Positions 28,129-40,020 of a DNA stretch of 64,000 nucleotides are shown here, in pieces; position 1 is the stretch's first letter; every line of letters begins with the position of its first letter. Under the pieces are notes generated by a model. It saw only the letters and a list, made by a program, of their open reading frames with translations. It made no database searches and had not been told where the DNA came from. The stretch is from Branchiostoma floridae (lineage: Eukaryota; Chordata; Leptocardii; Amphioxiformes; Branchiostomatidae): NCBI RefSeq assembly GCF_000003815.2, contig NC_049983.1, forward strand, positions 20,366,553-20,430,552, written 5' to 3'. Both the position numbers and the translations under genes were made by a program.

Positions 28129-28985
28129 AAGAACTTTATTGCGCAACGATCGTACACGGTACAATATATGGCAAAAAAAAAGAAGAAATAAACTTATCAT
28201 CCTAGTTACTAAAACAAGTATCAAACATATTACATATGCAGATTATGAATATAGAATGGAATTGGCATCCTAATTTCTAGAACAATAAGAGCTAGCCTAA
28301 ATATTGTATTACAATCGAGTGGGGCTAACTATGAATTTCGGCATTTTTTCTTATGACAAAGCAGTCTTTTATATATTTACCTATTTTAGCATTGTGGAAG
28401 TTGTTACATCTGAATATATAATCAAATCTGTCTGTAGCATTGAGTCTCTTAAATTCTGTTGTATTTGATTCGAGGAATGTGAATAACTCATGACGTGAAA
28501 CATTGTACCTACTGCACATCATGACGAAGTGAAATTCATCTTCAATTTGCTTTGGACATTATGGGCAAAACCTTTGGTCAGGCGCTACATTATGATATCT
28601 GCCTGTTTCTATATTCAATTTATGACTGCTGATTCTTAACTGGGTTATCGCTTAACGAATTTCAAAGTTATATATATCATGAAGGTATGTCTCTTGTTCA
28701 TAACACTTTTTCGATTTGTTAAGAAAAGACAATTTTGAATTGCTTTTTATGCGACTAAACCACTCCTGTATAAATGTATCTTGTAGACGGTAGCGAAGTT
28801 GGTCGGCAATGTAATCTAGTTTATACGACTCAGGTTTCACCCATATATGTCCAAAGCCATGGTAATTGAGAATGTCCTTAACATGATTAATCCAGTCATG
28901 ATCACCAGTAAATACAGTATTGTATGCATCGCGAAGCAGAGACTTTGGCAGCATCATTGCACGAAGGATGTTGTTTGAATTTGTA
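28129..28985 (-). mobile_element. 5'-truncated LINE copy, C-terminal part only
   Basis: The minus strand carries the end of a non-LTR retrotransposon ORF2 with stops. In order from 28957 down, it has a helical region ending in YLHDIYNFEIR, a stop, then LRISSHKLNIETGRYHN, RFCP, a stop in the Cys cluster, and CPKQIEDEFHFVMMCSRY. The spacing CPxCP...EDExHF...C is typical of the C-terminal zinc-binding region of many invertebrate LINE proteins. The 3' end near 28129 matches the neighbouring copy (TTTATTGCGCAACGATCGTAC against TTTATTGCACAACAATTGTAC on the plus strand). It is dead, with at least two in-frame stops and no catalytic domain. Confidence 0.75.
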
Positions 28986-29107
28986 ATCTTTTGCGTTGAT
29001 GTATAACGTTAGTGGAAACTTTCATCACTGTACTTCACTATTGGACATATAGTGCATTCTAGTACAGGTCCTTGACCGTTATAAATATATAGAAATCCTA
29101 TTAAATA

Positions 29108-29577
29108 TATATAGTTTTATTGCACAACAATTGTACGGGGTACAAAGTATGGCATCTACATAACTACAGTTCTATAACTTAACGCTTATCTAACTAATAT
29201 AGAAGTTGTAGTATGGGATAAGTTTCTTACAGTTATTGGAGGCTTTTATAATCATTGGAGGAATTTCTAATGTCTAAACCTTCTTTGATATATTTTCCTA
29301 TATCTGTCATGCAGGGATTGTCACATGTCATGATGTATTTGAATTTACACTTCAGGTCCATCGAGATAAATCCTCGTGTATAAGATGACAGCCTTGTGTA
29401 CAGAGAATTTCGTATATCAGAATATTTGGGACATACAACCATAAAGTGATATTCGTCTTCAATTAGCTCTGGACAGAATGGACAAACCATATATAGTGTA
29501 TGGTATTGCAGTTGATAAGGTGGTTGGTGATACGCTCTGGGAAGGTCCGCCTGTCCATCCGATGCAGGATCCTGCAC
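29108..29577 (-). mobile_element. Second truncated copy of the same LINE family
   Basis: The minus strand encodes VCPFCPELIEDEYHFMVVCP followed by YSDIRNSLYTRLSSYTRGF, then KFKYIMTCDNPCMTDIGKYIKEG and a stop at 29233. The next-door copy has the same zinc-binding region (CSRY, then KIGKYIKDCF). The two also share the 3' untranslated end (TTTTATTGCACAAC at 29114). This copy is more strongly 5'-truncated: similarity begins only just before the Cys cluster, near 29520. It has no stop within the retained domain, so it may be younger. Confidence 0.75.
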
Positions 29578-29928
29578 GTAGCTACCCTATAAAGTAATTA
29601 CATTAGCAGCTTTGACCAATCGATGAGTTTGTACTTTAGAAGATTAAGGGCTAAGGAAATGTTTCAGAGTTGAAGAAAGGCGAATGCGGTGGAGTATTCA
29701 TTTCCATGTCTTCTATGGTCGAAATATCCTATCTAGTACACTTTATCACTTTATGATTGCTATCAACACAAAGTTGATAGTAAGGGGCCGATAATGGTGC
29801 TGTGAGGAACCACTTTTTTTGTGTTAAGCTCTCAATTTATATTTTCTATTTTCTTATTGGAGAAGGCGTGTTCACTGTTGCAGGACTGCTGACAGTTTGA
29901 TTATATAAACACCATGCACATAACATAC

Positions 29929-30040
29929 CATAATTGTAACTTTGACCTGTCGTCCTATCGTAATTTGACCTTTGAAAGGTTGCCGCGACAATGACACTGA
30001 GGAGTATGCAAATGATCCAGACTGTCGCCAAACCCGTCAT
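29929..30040 (-). CDS. Candidate signal-peptide exon, copy 1
   Basis: From the ATG at 30040 the minus strand encodes a short N-region, a hydrophobic core (VWIICILLSVIVAA, residues 7-20) and a likely signal-peptidase site after VAA, then TFQRSNYDRTTGQSYNY. At 29928 a consensus donor follows (ATG then GTATGT), so this would be a first coding exon of 37 codons plus one base for a secreted or type I membrane protein. Reading through gives a frame to 29846 of 64 residues. Downstream exons would lie at lower coordinates and were not identified. The exon sequence is identical to that of copy 2. Confidence 0.4.
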
Positions 30041-30140
30041 TTAGGACAAAATGGACTCACGTTACGGCCCCACACGTTACGGTTCACTGTTGCAGGACTG
30101 CTGAAAGTTTGATTATATAAACACCATGCGCATAAGATAC

Positions 30141-30252
30141 CATAATTGTAACTTTGACCTGTCGTCCTATCGTAATTTGACCTTTGAAAGGTTGCCGCGA
30201 CAATGACACTGAGGAGTATGCAAATGATCCAGACTGTCGCCAAACCCGTCAT
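30141..30252 (-). CDS. Candidate signal-peptide exon, copy 2
   Basis: This is the second copy of the exon above, with the ATG at 30252 and the same 37 codons. The donor differs: GTATCT in place of GTATGT, which weakens the +5 position. On the minus strand this copy is upstream of copy 1. Alternative first exons or exon skipping are therefore possible if the gene is real. The only change near the start is just before the ATG (TATATG against TAAATG). Confidence 0.35.
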
Positions 30253-31019
30253 ATAGGACAAAATGGACTCACGTTACGGCCCCACTTACGTCGTTTGGGG
30301 TCCCATGGCCCTCGTCTGTACAGTGGATTAATAAACCATTCTCATATCAATTGCACATCCATGTGCCATAATTTTTCCTAGTGGCCCTTAATGTATCTGA
30401 ACTTGAACCTGCTGACGTTGGTCTCAGCGAGAACCCGTACCATTGTGCATATAGTGCTGTATGCATCAGCTTAGTAGTATGTGTAACGTTTATGTAGTGG
30501 TATAATAACCAACGTTGCTCTTGGGTTTAGTGGAAAGAAAACGTAGTACTTAGCTAACTAGATATTCCTGTTCGAAGAGAATGATTATAAATCTGTTGAT
30601 ATCCTGGGGAGAATGCATATATCTCGAGACTTGCACATAATTTACAAGTCTAACATCTGTCATTTCTGATATATCAAAAGAGCTGCGGGGAACCCAACGT
30701 CAAATAGTCTGTGCCTTTGGCTATCTACTTGTATGATCGGAACAGACTGCCGTTTGTTATTAACAACCTGTCCTTCAAACTACGGGAGTTCCTCCAATCT
30801 TCATATTCCAGCAGCTCCTAGCTATAAACAATAACAGATGGCATGTGCGTCATTCGTTGCAAAGACTATGGCAGACGTCAAAATTCTGATTTGTCACTGA
30901 AGTTTGACTACTCCGGGAAGGTGGGTCACATCTGGATCTGAATACGTATTGGGCAACACCCCACTTATTGGGGTAAAACACCCAGGAACTGGTGCTGTGC
31001 ATTTGTTGCTGGCTCCTCA

Positions 31020-31520
31020 AGTGTTTATTAATTTATTTATTGGTTTGGCTGTTCAGGATACACAGCCAGGGCTGCCCAACTAGCCTATGGCTATTACAAA
31101 GGGCTAACCCTGCTGACAAAACAGAGACAATACATGTGGATTTGAACAGGATACTTATCAATAACCATTTTCTAAGTTCGTAAAGGATAGAGGTGAAATA
31201 CAAAAGTACATTTATACAGTATATACAAGGTGTAGGGTGACATACATATAATCTATAATGGAATATATAACATCACATCAAGTGTTCCATGACCTTCTCC
31301 CTGAACTTGACAGGTTCTGATATTGTGGTCACTGTGTAGATTCCAACTGTTCGCGGAAAATACGTGTGTCTGTAACAATCCTTGTTAAAGGTGATGGGTT
31401 TGTACGAGTTCGCGGGTGGTTGTGGCCCGATTGGCGTGGACTGGGCTGCAAGTACGTATTCCCGATGGGGTATTGTAGTTAGGGTTGTTATGTTGTTCGC
31501 AACTGTGTCATAAGATCCCT
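31020..31520 (-). mobile_element. LINE remnant, end of reverse transcriptase ORF and 3' UTR
   Basis: The minus strand encodes a degraded C-terminal end of a jockey/CR1-like ORF2. YRHTYFPRTVG resembles the usual YxxSFFPRTIxxWN block, and it is followed by SEPVKFREKVMEHLM and a stop near 31277. Beyond the stop is a 3' untranslated segment that contains GGCAGCCCTGGCTGTGTATC, ending near 31020 in a TAAAT-type tail. The catalytic part is absent. Similarity further upstream could not be followed. Confidence 0.55.
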
Positions 31521-34500
31521 TTGCTCAATTCGTATTTAGTTTGTTTTGTTGTCTGACGGTATGTACTAGATGATGCATGTTGTCGTTTTTTCACCGTCGA
31601 TTTTTGTCTAAGTGGTGTAATATTACAGAAGTCATCCATACTTAAATGGTATTGTGGAATAGGCTGTCGATGTTGCCGGGCTGTTTTGGCGTAAATACGT
31701 AATTGGATGACCAACAAGCAGATGTTACGTCATTTTCTTGATCGTTTTGTGTACATTGGGTAGCCAGCTGTCGTGACCACGAGCAGTTGGTACAGAGGAC
31801 TTTTTGTGCAGCGTCAGATGAACATGTCATGTGGAGAATGAAAGTTTCGCGAATCAAGAAAGACACTAATATTTTCACCAATCAAAAATGTATCATACGT
31901 AATAGTTGTCAAGCATGCCTCTGTTACATAGATAATGCCAACGGAAACTGGCTGTGTTGGACAGTGTGCATCATTGGAAATCAGCTGTTTACGGGATGAT
32001 GTTTATGAGGATGGTGTTATCCACACACATCAGGCATACAAGTCTGTCCGTGATCACGAACATATCACATTCGATAAAACGGAACAAACGCGGTACAATC
32101 TAGAAACAACATATAGATTTCAAATATTTCAAAGATAAATACTTCACTGAGGGTTGTGTCCTATGGACTCTTGTTCACTTTGTGCAGGTTGCACACTATC
32201 CGCCAGTCGTCGCTGCAGACCTGTGTAGAAAAGTAACCACGAGGAGAGAAAACGGCAATGGTAATCTGTGGCCACTCTCTTTGCTCATTCACTGTAATGA
32301 AAGTATTTCAGTTGTTCTTTTCTTTATGGATTTTGCATTGTGAAAGTCACAAAGCAGACGTAATCCATTTGATCACATGTTCGGCAAACCATGAAAGGAG
32401 GTGATTATTGAATACTACAGGAGCAATAAGAAAGGAATTGCTTTATTTAACTGTGTTTATTACATCGATCGCTTGCACACGTGTACAGAAAGGCACGACT
32501 GAAATGTCTTTTTATTTACTATCTATCAAATCTATCACTGTTGAAACTAATTGCAAACAAAGTTGATGGGTGGCAATTCTGTATGAAACAAAATTACACA
32601 TATAATTAGATTAAGTAGATTGTATTCTCGGGTAATAGCGAAGCACAATAACTTCCAATGTTCCGATTTATTGCGATGAAACGACGCCTTCTCATTACGT
32701 CTCGAATCAGCAATATTAGAATCCCATTTGTTACAGTTGAAAAGAAATCTTTCTTACGTAAAACCGTCCATAAACATTTAACTCACGTACTTCTGCAATT
32801 TCCCCATAACAGTTATTTCGTGAAACGCATCATTATGTGAGGAATATCATTTTCATGCAGGACTTGAGGTAGTAGCGGCTTTTAAAAACATTGTTCTGAT
32901 GAAAGAGCAAATGGAGTGAAGTCGTCTACTTTATCATATTCAGGATGTCTTACATTTAAAGATTACAGGAAAGCAGCTGCAGGTCCAACGTGTGTGTTGT
33001 GAAATGTTCGAAAGTCTTTTTCCTTGGTGGTTCTGTGTATATTTTTTTCCACTTGCTAGTTCCTGCTTCCTTTTTTGTTTTTGTTTGTTTGTTTGTTCAT
33101 CTGTTGCTAGTTTGTCTTCCCCTCTGATCTGCAAACATACGACACCAGTGCGCCGTTCAATAACCACTGACAACTGAACGATTTTCTTGCTTGTGGCTGT
33201 GCTCTGCTTTAGATATCCTCCGTGCTGTTAGAGACTTTCGCTCTTGCAGCGCCATTTCTAGATCATCGTAAAGGTGCCGCGAGCAACCTTTACAAACAAG
33301 TTCGCGACTGTTATGTCCGTTATTTCACACCCCGTCAGGCTGAATCCAATCAGCTGCGCACGTGAAACTAGGTCTTGGCTGCATACCGGTCGAAGTGGGG
33401 CAATAACCTTAAGAACAAATTACGTTTCTGCAAAGTTCTTTAAGGAAAACCTTTGGCCGGTAATTGAAAAGTGATAAAGTGCCCTTTTAGGTGCCCTTCG
33501 TATAGATCGGTGCACTCTCTCTGTTTACGCTGATTGGCTGCGGCTCCTTTTGATGAAGCCTCCGTCGTCACATTGTTAAGATGATCCTCAAAACCTTCCG
33601 AGAATGAGACAGGTGTTTAAGCTGCAAACTGCAATCCAGCGGCTGTTGGATACGCGTTCGCAAGATTTCCATTGAAACTTTATTTGTGAGAGAACTGCAC
33701 ATGTCTACGCTGACAGGTGTGTATATCTTTGCGTCCACGTGGGCGGCAGATTTCTAACATATTAACATCGATTTATTAACAACGCAAAAGTAATTTTCTG
33801 CTGGCGTTCGTTCCGATGTGTATAGACTTGCAATTTTACACATGGCTTGGTGTATTCCATATGGTGGTATAAAACATTCTGGAGACAAAGTTTCATTTCT
33901 TTGTATACAACCAAGGATTGATACAACTCTTTGTTTTTCTTTCAAACGCTGCTGATCGTTTTTCAGGCCATGAGAATGGCAGATGTGCGGCTCTAAAAGT
34001 AATATTATACATTTAAAGGCCTGCTGCACCTTAAATCAGGAACGTCTGAAACGTTTATGTTAGTATAAACTCCAAATGTTTTCATATCGATATATGTTAT
34101 CTCTTAGTTGTGTAGTGTCGGTATAGTGGTAACAAGTTAACAGAAACGTCATTATTCCGAATGAAGCACAAAGTGGCAAACCTTTATTTATGGAAAGTAT
34201 GAAGACAGTCACATACAAAAAAAGTTATATTTAGATTCCCTAGCACCATCGAGATGAGATTTGACGCTGCGAATGAAAAGTCTTCATAAAGTTATCAGCC
34301 GGGCCATCCTTCAAGCTGCTGAGACGGATTGTCTCTGATTTGATAACTTCATGACTAAAAGAGGCGGGAATATTGTTGCGATTGATGATCTGTCAGTCAC
34401 CGGTATGGATGATTGACCCAGATCCGCCCTACTTTGTCACAGGCGTCGGGGAGCGATCGCTGTCAGTGTACCACAAGGTTACTTACCCCGCCCCCTTCAC

Positions 34501-34843
34501 CTGCTCATCTTCAGTCATTCTCCTCGTGTACCCTTCATTCTCTCGGAAGATGCAATCAAGCCCGTCTACGCCTTCCTCTATCGGTGCGAAAATAGCCGTA
34601 ATCTTTATTCAAACCGTACAGCGCGCGATATCCTATGAGCGTTACTTACGACCCATTGGAGATATCTACCACTGCAAAAGCCCTTTCTATATGTATGAAG
34701 TGAAGTGTTACAAAAGGCGTATAATGCGCCCTTGTGATGGTTTCGTCTATAGGATGCTTCTGTTCCTCGTATTTGAGGTTTACTGGTCTTCCTTCATTGC
34801 GATCTTTTCAGTTCTAGTGTTGAAGCTAAAATTACCTTTCTGA
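31521..34843. other. Spacer without a supported gene
   Basis: No gene, RNA or element boundary can be supported here. A short GTTT repeat lies at about 33073-33096. Frames up to 79 codons, and a non-ATG frame of 156 codons at 34373-34843 just before the third membrane-protein gene, show no recognisable domain. Confidence 0.4.
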
Positions 34844-34882
34844 TTGTGTGTCTTTCCATTCTGGATCACAGGGGTGGTGAAT

Positions 34883-35497
34883 ATGACAACAGCGGGGCCG
34901 GGGCCGGGCAACATCAGTACCACGGAGCCGACAGCCGAAGATGTGTGGGTACGGGATGAAGGTTGGCCGCCCACGGCCCTGGTGATGTGCGGTATATTCA
35001 TAGGAGTGTTCGTCCTGAGCACGGTTGTCAGCAAGAGCTGCCAATACATTGTCAATCACACCAACCTCATTATCCCCAACCCGATAGAGAGCCCGGTCTC
35101 ACCTCGGAGAACTGCCTCGGAGGACAGTAAGGAATTCCTCGGCGGGAATGAAAGACGGAATCCCCCCGCCAAACCGTTACTGGTAGGCACCACGCCACAC
35201 TACGACGTGATGGACGTACTGAGTATGCTGTATTCCATGGACGCCAACAGACATCATAGTACCGCCGGCGCCGGGACTAACGCTCAAAACACCAAATCCC
35301 CAGAGCTCGGGAGCTGGACCAACAACATCACTAGAGACAGACCAAATGAACCTGGACAGGGTGAAACTAGATTAACAGACGGTGAAATTTCGGAAAGCCA
35401 AGAAACCAAAGACTCGTGCACTAGCACCATGCATATGCAGGAGTTTTCGCGATGTCCAGAAGTAGTGGTGCACTCACCAAGGGACAGTAATGTCTGA
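34883..35497 (+). CDS. Single-pass membrane protein, family copy C
   Basis: 204-residue frame; function unknown. The ectodomain is short (about 28 residues) with one glycosylation site, N10 in NIS. The hydrophobic segment is at about 29-50 and the family box VVSKSCQYIVNHTNLIIP at 48-65. The tail is hydrophilic, with an amphipathic stretch (YDVMDVLSMLYSMD, about 107-120) that may match SMEEIVEIVTHQI in copy B. It lacks the PSTSR and GWDLP boxes and instead ends in DSNV, a possible class I PDZ ligand. The ATG at 34883 (MTT, as in copy B) is the first in frame and follows an acceptor (CCATTCTGGATCACAG at 34870). The codon frame also extends upstream without ATG to 34844. A donor-like CAGG then GTAAGG lies 28 bases after the stop, so a 3' untranslated intron or an alternative C-terminus is possible. 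Confidence 0.85.
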   Translation: MTTAGPGPGNISTTEPTAEDVWVRDEGWPPTALVMCGIFIGVFVLSTVVSKSCQYIVNHTNLIIPNPIESPVSPRRTASEDSKEFLGGNERRNPPAKPLLVGTTPHYDVMDVLSMLYSMDANRHHSTAGAGTNAQNTKSPELGSWTNNITRDRPNEPGQGETRLTDGEISESQETKDSCTSTMHMQEFSRCPEVVVHSPRDSNV

Positions 35498-38400
35498 CTA
35501 TGGTGGTCAAAGAGTCGATAACAGGGTAAGGTAGCATATGAGCTCACTAGTTTAGTAATGGATTTGCTAAAAGCTTTTGATTTGATTGTCTGTAAATTTG
35601 TTTGTTTTTAATCAAAGTTTCACCCATCTTACTCTCTGCTTTTCTAATTTTAGATAAATGTGTATTTGTACATCATAAAATGATTGTACTGATGACTTTG
35701 TATCAATTCAGACGACCAATTCCACAGCCTCTTCCAGTAGGCGTGCTGCATGCATTTAGTATGAGATAACTGCATTTCTAACAGCTCTGAATTGTAGCTT
35801 CCACTGCGTGCATATACATCAGGGCCAGGTAAACAGGGGAATACAATACATGCCGAGCAGACAGGATGGCTCAATCTCTGCAATGCTGCCAGGCAGCCTG
35901 ACATGTTATGTGAGCAGAGTACTAGTGTGCCGAGGAGTCCAGCTTAGGCTTAGCCATTCGTGGTTGACATAGTCAGAGATCGCTCAAACCTCACGGGAGG
36001 CTAACACGTAGAGTTTTCCATGTTTTGTTCTTACGTACGTACCGAAGGATGAAAACCTAATTTGGAGAGCGCTGTCAACAGCTGAACCAGCCTCCTATTC
36101 TGCACACGTCGTTTATCGTAGATGTCAGCGTTGTAACTTTAATTACTGCCGAGAAAAGCCATACTTTTAATTGGTAGTTGGCTGCCAAACAGATATAGGT
36201 GCCACCAAGTGAACAAAGTACGTAATGGAAGAGTTCTGGCATAAAGTCGTATTAGGCGTTGTGTCGTTTGGTCACCACCCCGTTCATTATTTCCACTGCA
36301 AAATAACATACGTTTATGACAACGTGAGCGCTATCACAAAAGCAGTTAAACGGTGGGTAAGGCTTGAATATGAAGCTAGTATTGAAAACTGTGAATGCAC
36401 CGTGCGTAGACTGTAGATGCAGACAGTGATGTATGCGTGTTCAGCTTTGCAGAACCTGAATTTCAATGACTACCGAAATGACTCTGGAGACATTGACACA
36501 CTCAGTAGGGGATTTGCATTCGTAATGAAGAAGACAGAGCGTCTTAAGATTCCTTCCAGAGACTTTTCCATCGGCTTAAGAAGCTACTGACGTAACCGCT
36601 TCACTTGACTGTGTATAGATAAAAGACGTTTAGACGTAATGGTGCGAGGAATAGAGCTAGGATCGACCATTACTAGATGCAAGTACGCGTTTGCTATGTC
36701 ATAGGAATATATTTTTCATCTCCAAAGTCTATAAATACTTATATATCTATAAACAGATAGCAAATGTATGTACAATGTGTCCAATATGTCTTAAATGAGG
36801 GCTACCTAGCAATGTAATTATATGCAACAAGACGTCCTGATCACCAAGCCTCTGCAGAGGTTGTCATTTTTGCTAACAGTCCTTCCTATCGCCTGTGAGA
36901 AGTACAAGCTTAGAAATATTGGAGAGGCCATGGACTTAACCGGCTAATATGGGACTAACCCTTTATTGCTATGTTGGTAGTGTTTTATACATCGGGCGGC
37001 TCGGGTCATTCGAACTTGAGAGGGATCCGAGGACTGATCAAAAGCCTGTTGGTAAGCACTTCGCTTGCGCAAGTGGCGTATTTGGTCTTAATTACGTCAA
37101 TTACCGTCACAGATGACCCTTCATACGATTAAATCGAACCACATCTGTATCAATGATCTTATCGTTACTCCGATTACATCATTGTCAACTCATCGTCAAT
37201 CATAACCTGCCATGCTCGAGATGATTAGATGTGTAGTACATACGGAGCCTCTGGACAGATTCTGTAATCCACGTGTTACGCATGCAAACCAATTAGTAAG
37301 CCACTGATGACTTTCAGCGATCAAGAAGTTATATATCCAATCAATCATCACCATATGAAGTGTTATCTTATGAACACTGTAATCAAAGCTCCTAAAGGCA
37401 CTTATACTTTCTTTGCTCTGGAAGATCGATTTATCAAAAAAGGCTGAAAATAATCCATCGTTCAAATTTCAGAATTTGATATAAATAATAGGGTGTTTTC
37501 ATATCATTACTAAAAAAAGAAAATTTGATGGTTCTTTTAAGCTAATGGGGTTTTGTGAACTATGACAGTACATAAACCCGTGCCTGGCGAAGATTCTGTC
37601 CACGTTTGTGCACACATTGGCATTTACGCGGTTTCACTTACAGACAAGGGCTCAAATGAGCTGTCCGATCCATTTAGCTGGACAGGATAGAGTACGGGTA
37701 TGGAGGGCACTGGGGTCGTATGGATATCAGACGGGCTGACCTGAATTTTTAGTTGCAGTCTTTACACCACAGCCGCCCAATAAAAAGACGTATTCTTAGG
37801 GTAAACTAGCTATAAGAAGCAAAAATGACGAACTTTCGTGGCTACGCTCTGCTGTCAAGACGAATAGGACCCAAACACGTAATTAAATGGTGTTTGGTTT
37901 GCAAATAATTCAGTATCAATCTTTCTGCTCTGCTGCACATTTATGGTTTTCAAGTATCAACTCTCCAATGTGTAGTGTGGTTGGAAAATATCAACGTACC
38001 CTTACTTGAAAATGCTGAAGCATACCAGTGAACTGTAAAACTAAAACAGTGCGTAGAATTGTGTCATGTTATGTCTATTTTCTAAGAAACAGAAATGCCT
38101 TCATTGGGTTGACGAAGACATATCTGCTTGAAAACTAGAAATAGCTGACAATTTTAGTCGAAGTAGTGTCCAAAACAAAATGTCTTCCGTCCTTCTCCTT
38201 ACCATTCTGTCCACGAGCGATGACGGTTACCATCGGTCGCACGACTCCAGCGACTCAAGGCCAATCGTAGCCGGGCGGACAAAAAACGGTGTCAAAGGTC
38301 CGATTGGGACCAAATTGAGGTGCTGAAACGGGTTACATGTAGCAAGTGCCGCCAGCTACTTATCGTAAATATTAAGAGCGCGGCACACCATGGAAGTACT

Positions 38401-40020
38401 GTACATATTACACATTCCGCCTGCACTCATGAAGGCCTATCTCCCGTACATCACGACACTTCCCCGACAGTTCGCAATTTTGTGTGAGATCGCGTCTAAT
38501 TCCCGCCGCTAGCCAGGGCGATGGGTCTTTATCGCTTTACCGGTTTGGAAATGGACGGCGGGTTCTTAACGGCTCCCAGAACTACTTCGTGGAAATGATT
38601 TGCAATAGAAGCGAGGCCATAAATGCCACAATTGTGGTTTAGGCAGGAAAAGTTGACAGTAGCGTGCTGTGAATACATTTTTAGTAGATCTGGTGAGACC
38701 GTTATTTTGCTCACTGCTGATCGTCACGTGGCAATCAATCTCCTTTGTCTATATACCACATGACTTTCCTAAAGACTATGGATATTTGAATTAACTAAAT
38801 ACTGTGCTTATAGGAGCATTTTTATGGCACCAGAACCCTTTAAGAAAAGGATTCAAATCGAAGAAAAGAGCACCTGGCGTAAATCCGTATGCACAATCAA
38901 GCATGAAAATGTTTGTCCTTTCTTTCATATGTTTGGATGTATAATACTGTAGATACGTATTTTCAGTGGTCAACCTGCCCTCCCCGCAACGCAGAAGCTA
39001 TTGGCTACTCTGTATGCCAGGTCTGTCTCTTATAGTACAGGCTATTTGTAACAAACAGGAGAGACCTTTGAAACACCATTAGCCAAATATCCGTCATGTG
39101 TAAAACAGAAAGAAGGGCACAGTTAGGGTTTCTCTTGGAAAATAAGATTGGTGCCATGCATCGAGACTACGTACTCAAACTTGACAGGGAAGTTCATTTT
39201 CTCCAAAAGACACGACAGCAGACGGATAGATGGTTACAGAAGGCTATGGTAAGGTGTTTTATTGCTGGTACATACTTGTTTCAGAATTCTGTAGACGTTG
39301 TCACAAACTCCCCTCTGGACCTCCAGAACAGATTTCAGGTTTTATCTGTGGCTGTTAAAAAGCTAAGCTAAGAATACTAATGTCTATTTTGTGTCTTTCA
39401 AACATTGCTGCTTCAATACGTATTCCACGACATACATTACTGTATTCATAACGTTTGGATGAACAGATATATTGTTTTATTGNNNNNNNNNNNNNNNNNN
39501 NNNNNNNNNNNNNNNNNNNNNNNNNNNNNNNNNNNNNNNNNNNNNNNNNNNNNNNNNNNNNNNNNNNNNNNNNNNNNNNNNNTGGATAATGATACATATA
39601 CAGTCTACACTTACAGAATTGTACACTTCATATGGATACAATATTCAACACAAACAAATAAAGCCATTGCGTTACAAGTCGTGCGGATAAAACTGGCAAT
39701 AAAGACTGTTACGCTTGATTACATTTGCATCTAGCTAATACCGAGGAGTCGATTGGGACTGACTAGCTGGCTTAATTACGACGAATGGGCGCAATAAGAA
39801 AGCGTGTTCTCCCTTGAAGGCGTATCATGGCCTGTGTCTCACCGTCTGGCTGGTTTACAGTCTGCGTTATTGATCACCCCTCATCACGGAGCGAGCTGTT
39901 CCATCCACCCGCGTGATGAGGGGTGTAAACGTGCAGAACGCCCCCTGGAGACTTTCGGGCGGAACGCCTGACCGTAGTGAAACATTGTTGGCTGCGTGTA
40001 CCTTTGTTATCGGTGGGAAT
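35498..40020. other. Spacer without a supported gene
   Basis: About 4.5 kb with no supported gene. It includes the second assembly gap (39483-39582, 100 N) and a 14-bp perfect hairpin at 39875-39925. ORFs here are below 92 codons with no recognisable domains. The frame at 36225-36416 contains a donor-like AAACGGTGGGTAAGG but nothing that identifies a gene. Confidence 0.4.
39875..39925. repeat. Perfect 14-bp inverted repeat
   Basis: CACCCCTCATCACG at 39875-39888 pairs with CGTGATGAGGGGTG at 39912-39925 across a 23-base loop. It may be the core of a small MITE or a cruciform-prone site. No target-site duplication was found. Confidence 0.8.

Larger units (their letters stand above)
29870..30285. 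repeat. Recent 212-bp tandem duplication
   Basis: The unit at 29870-30081 is repeated at 30082-30285 at a constant offset of 212 bases. By direct comparison I count four differences over about 204 bases (C/A, A/G, C/G and T/A), so the copies are about 98 percent identical. Each unit holds one signal-peptide exon on the minus strand. Confidence 0.95.

Noticed and set aside
34373-34843. 156-codon frame just upstream of family copy C
   Set aside because: It has no ATG at its start, no recognisable domain, and overlaps the presumed 5' intron of copy C. Length alone is not convincing.
36225-38714. Similar-looking peptides KVVLGVV (plus, 36225) and EVVLGAV (minus, 38529-38714)
   Set aside because: The likeness covers only a few residues and the DNA around them does not align, so it is probably coincidence.
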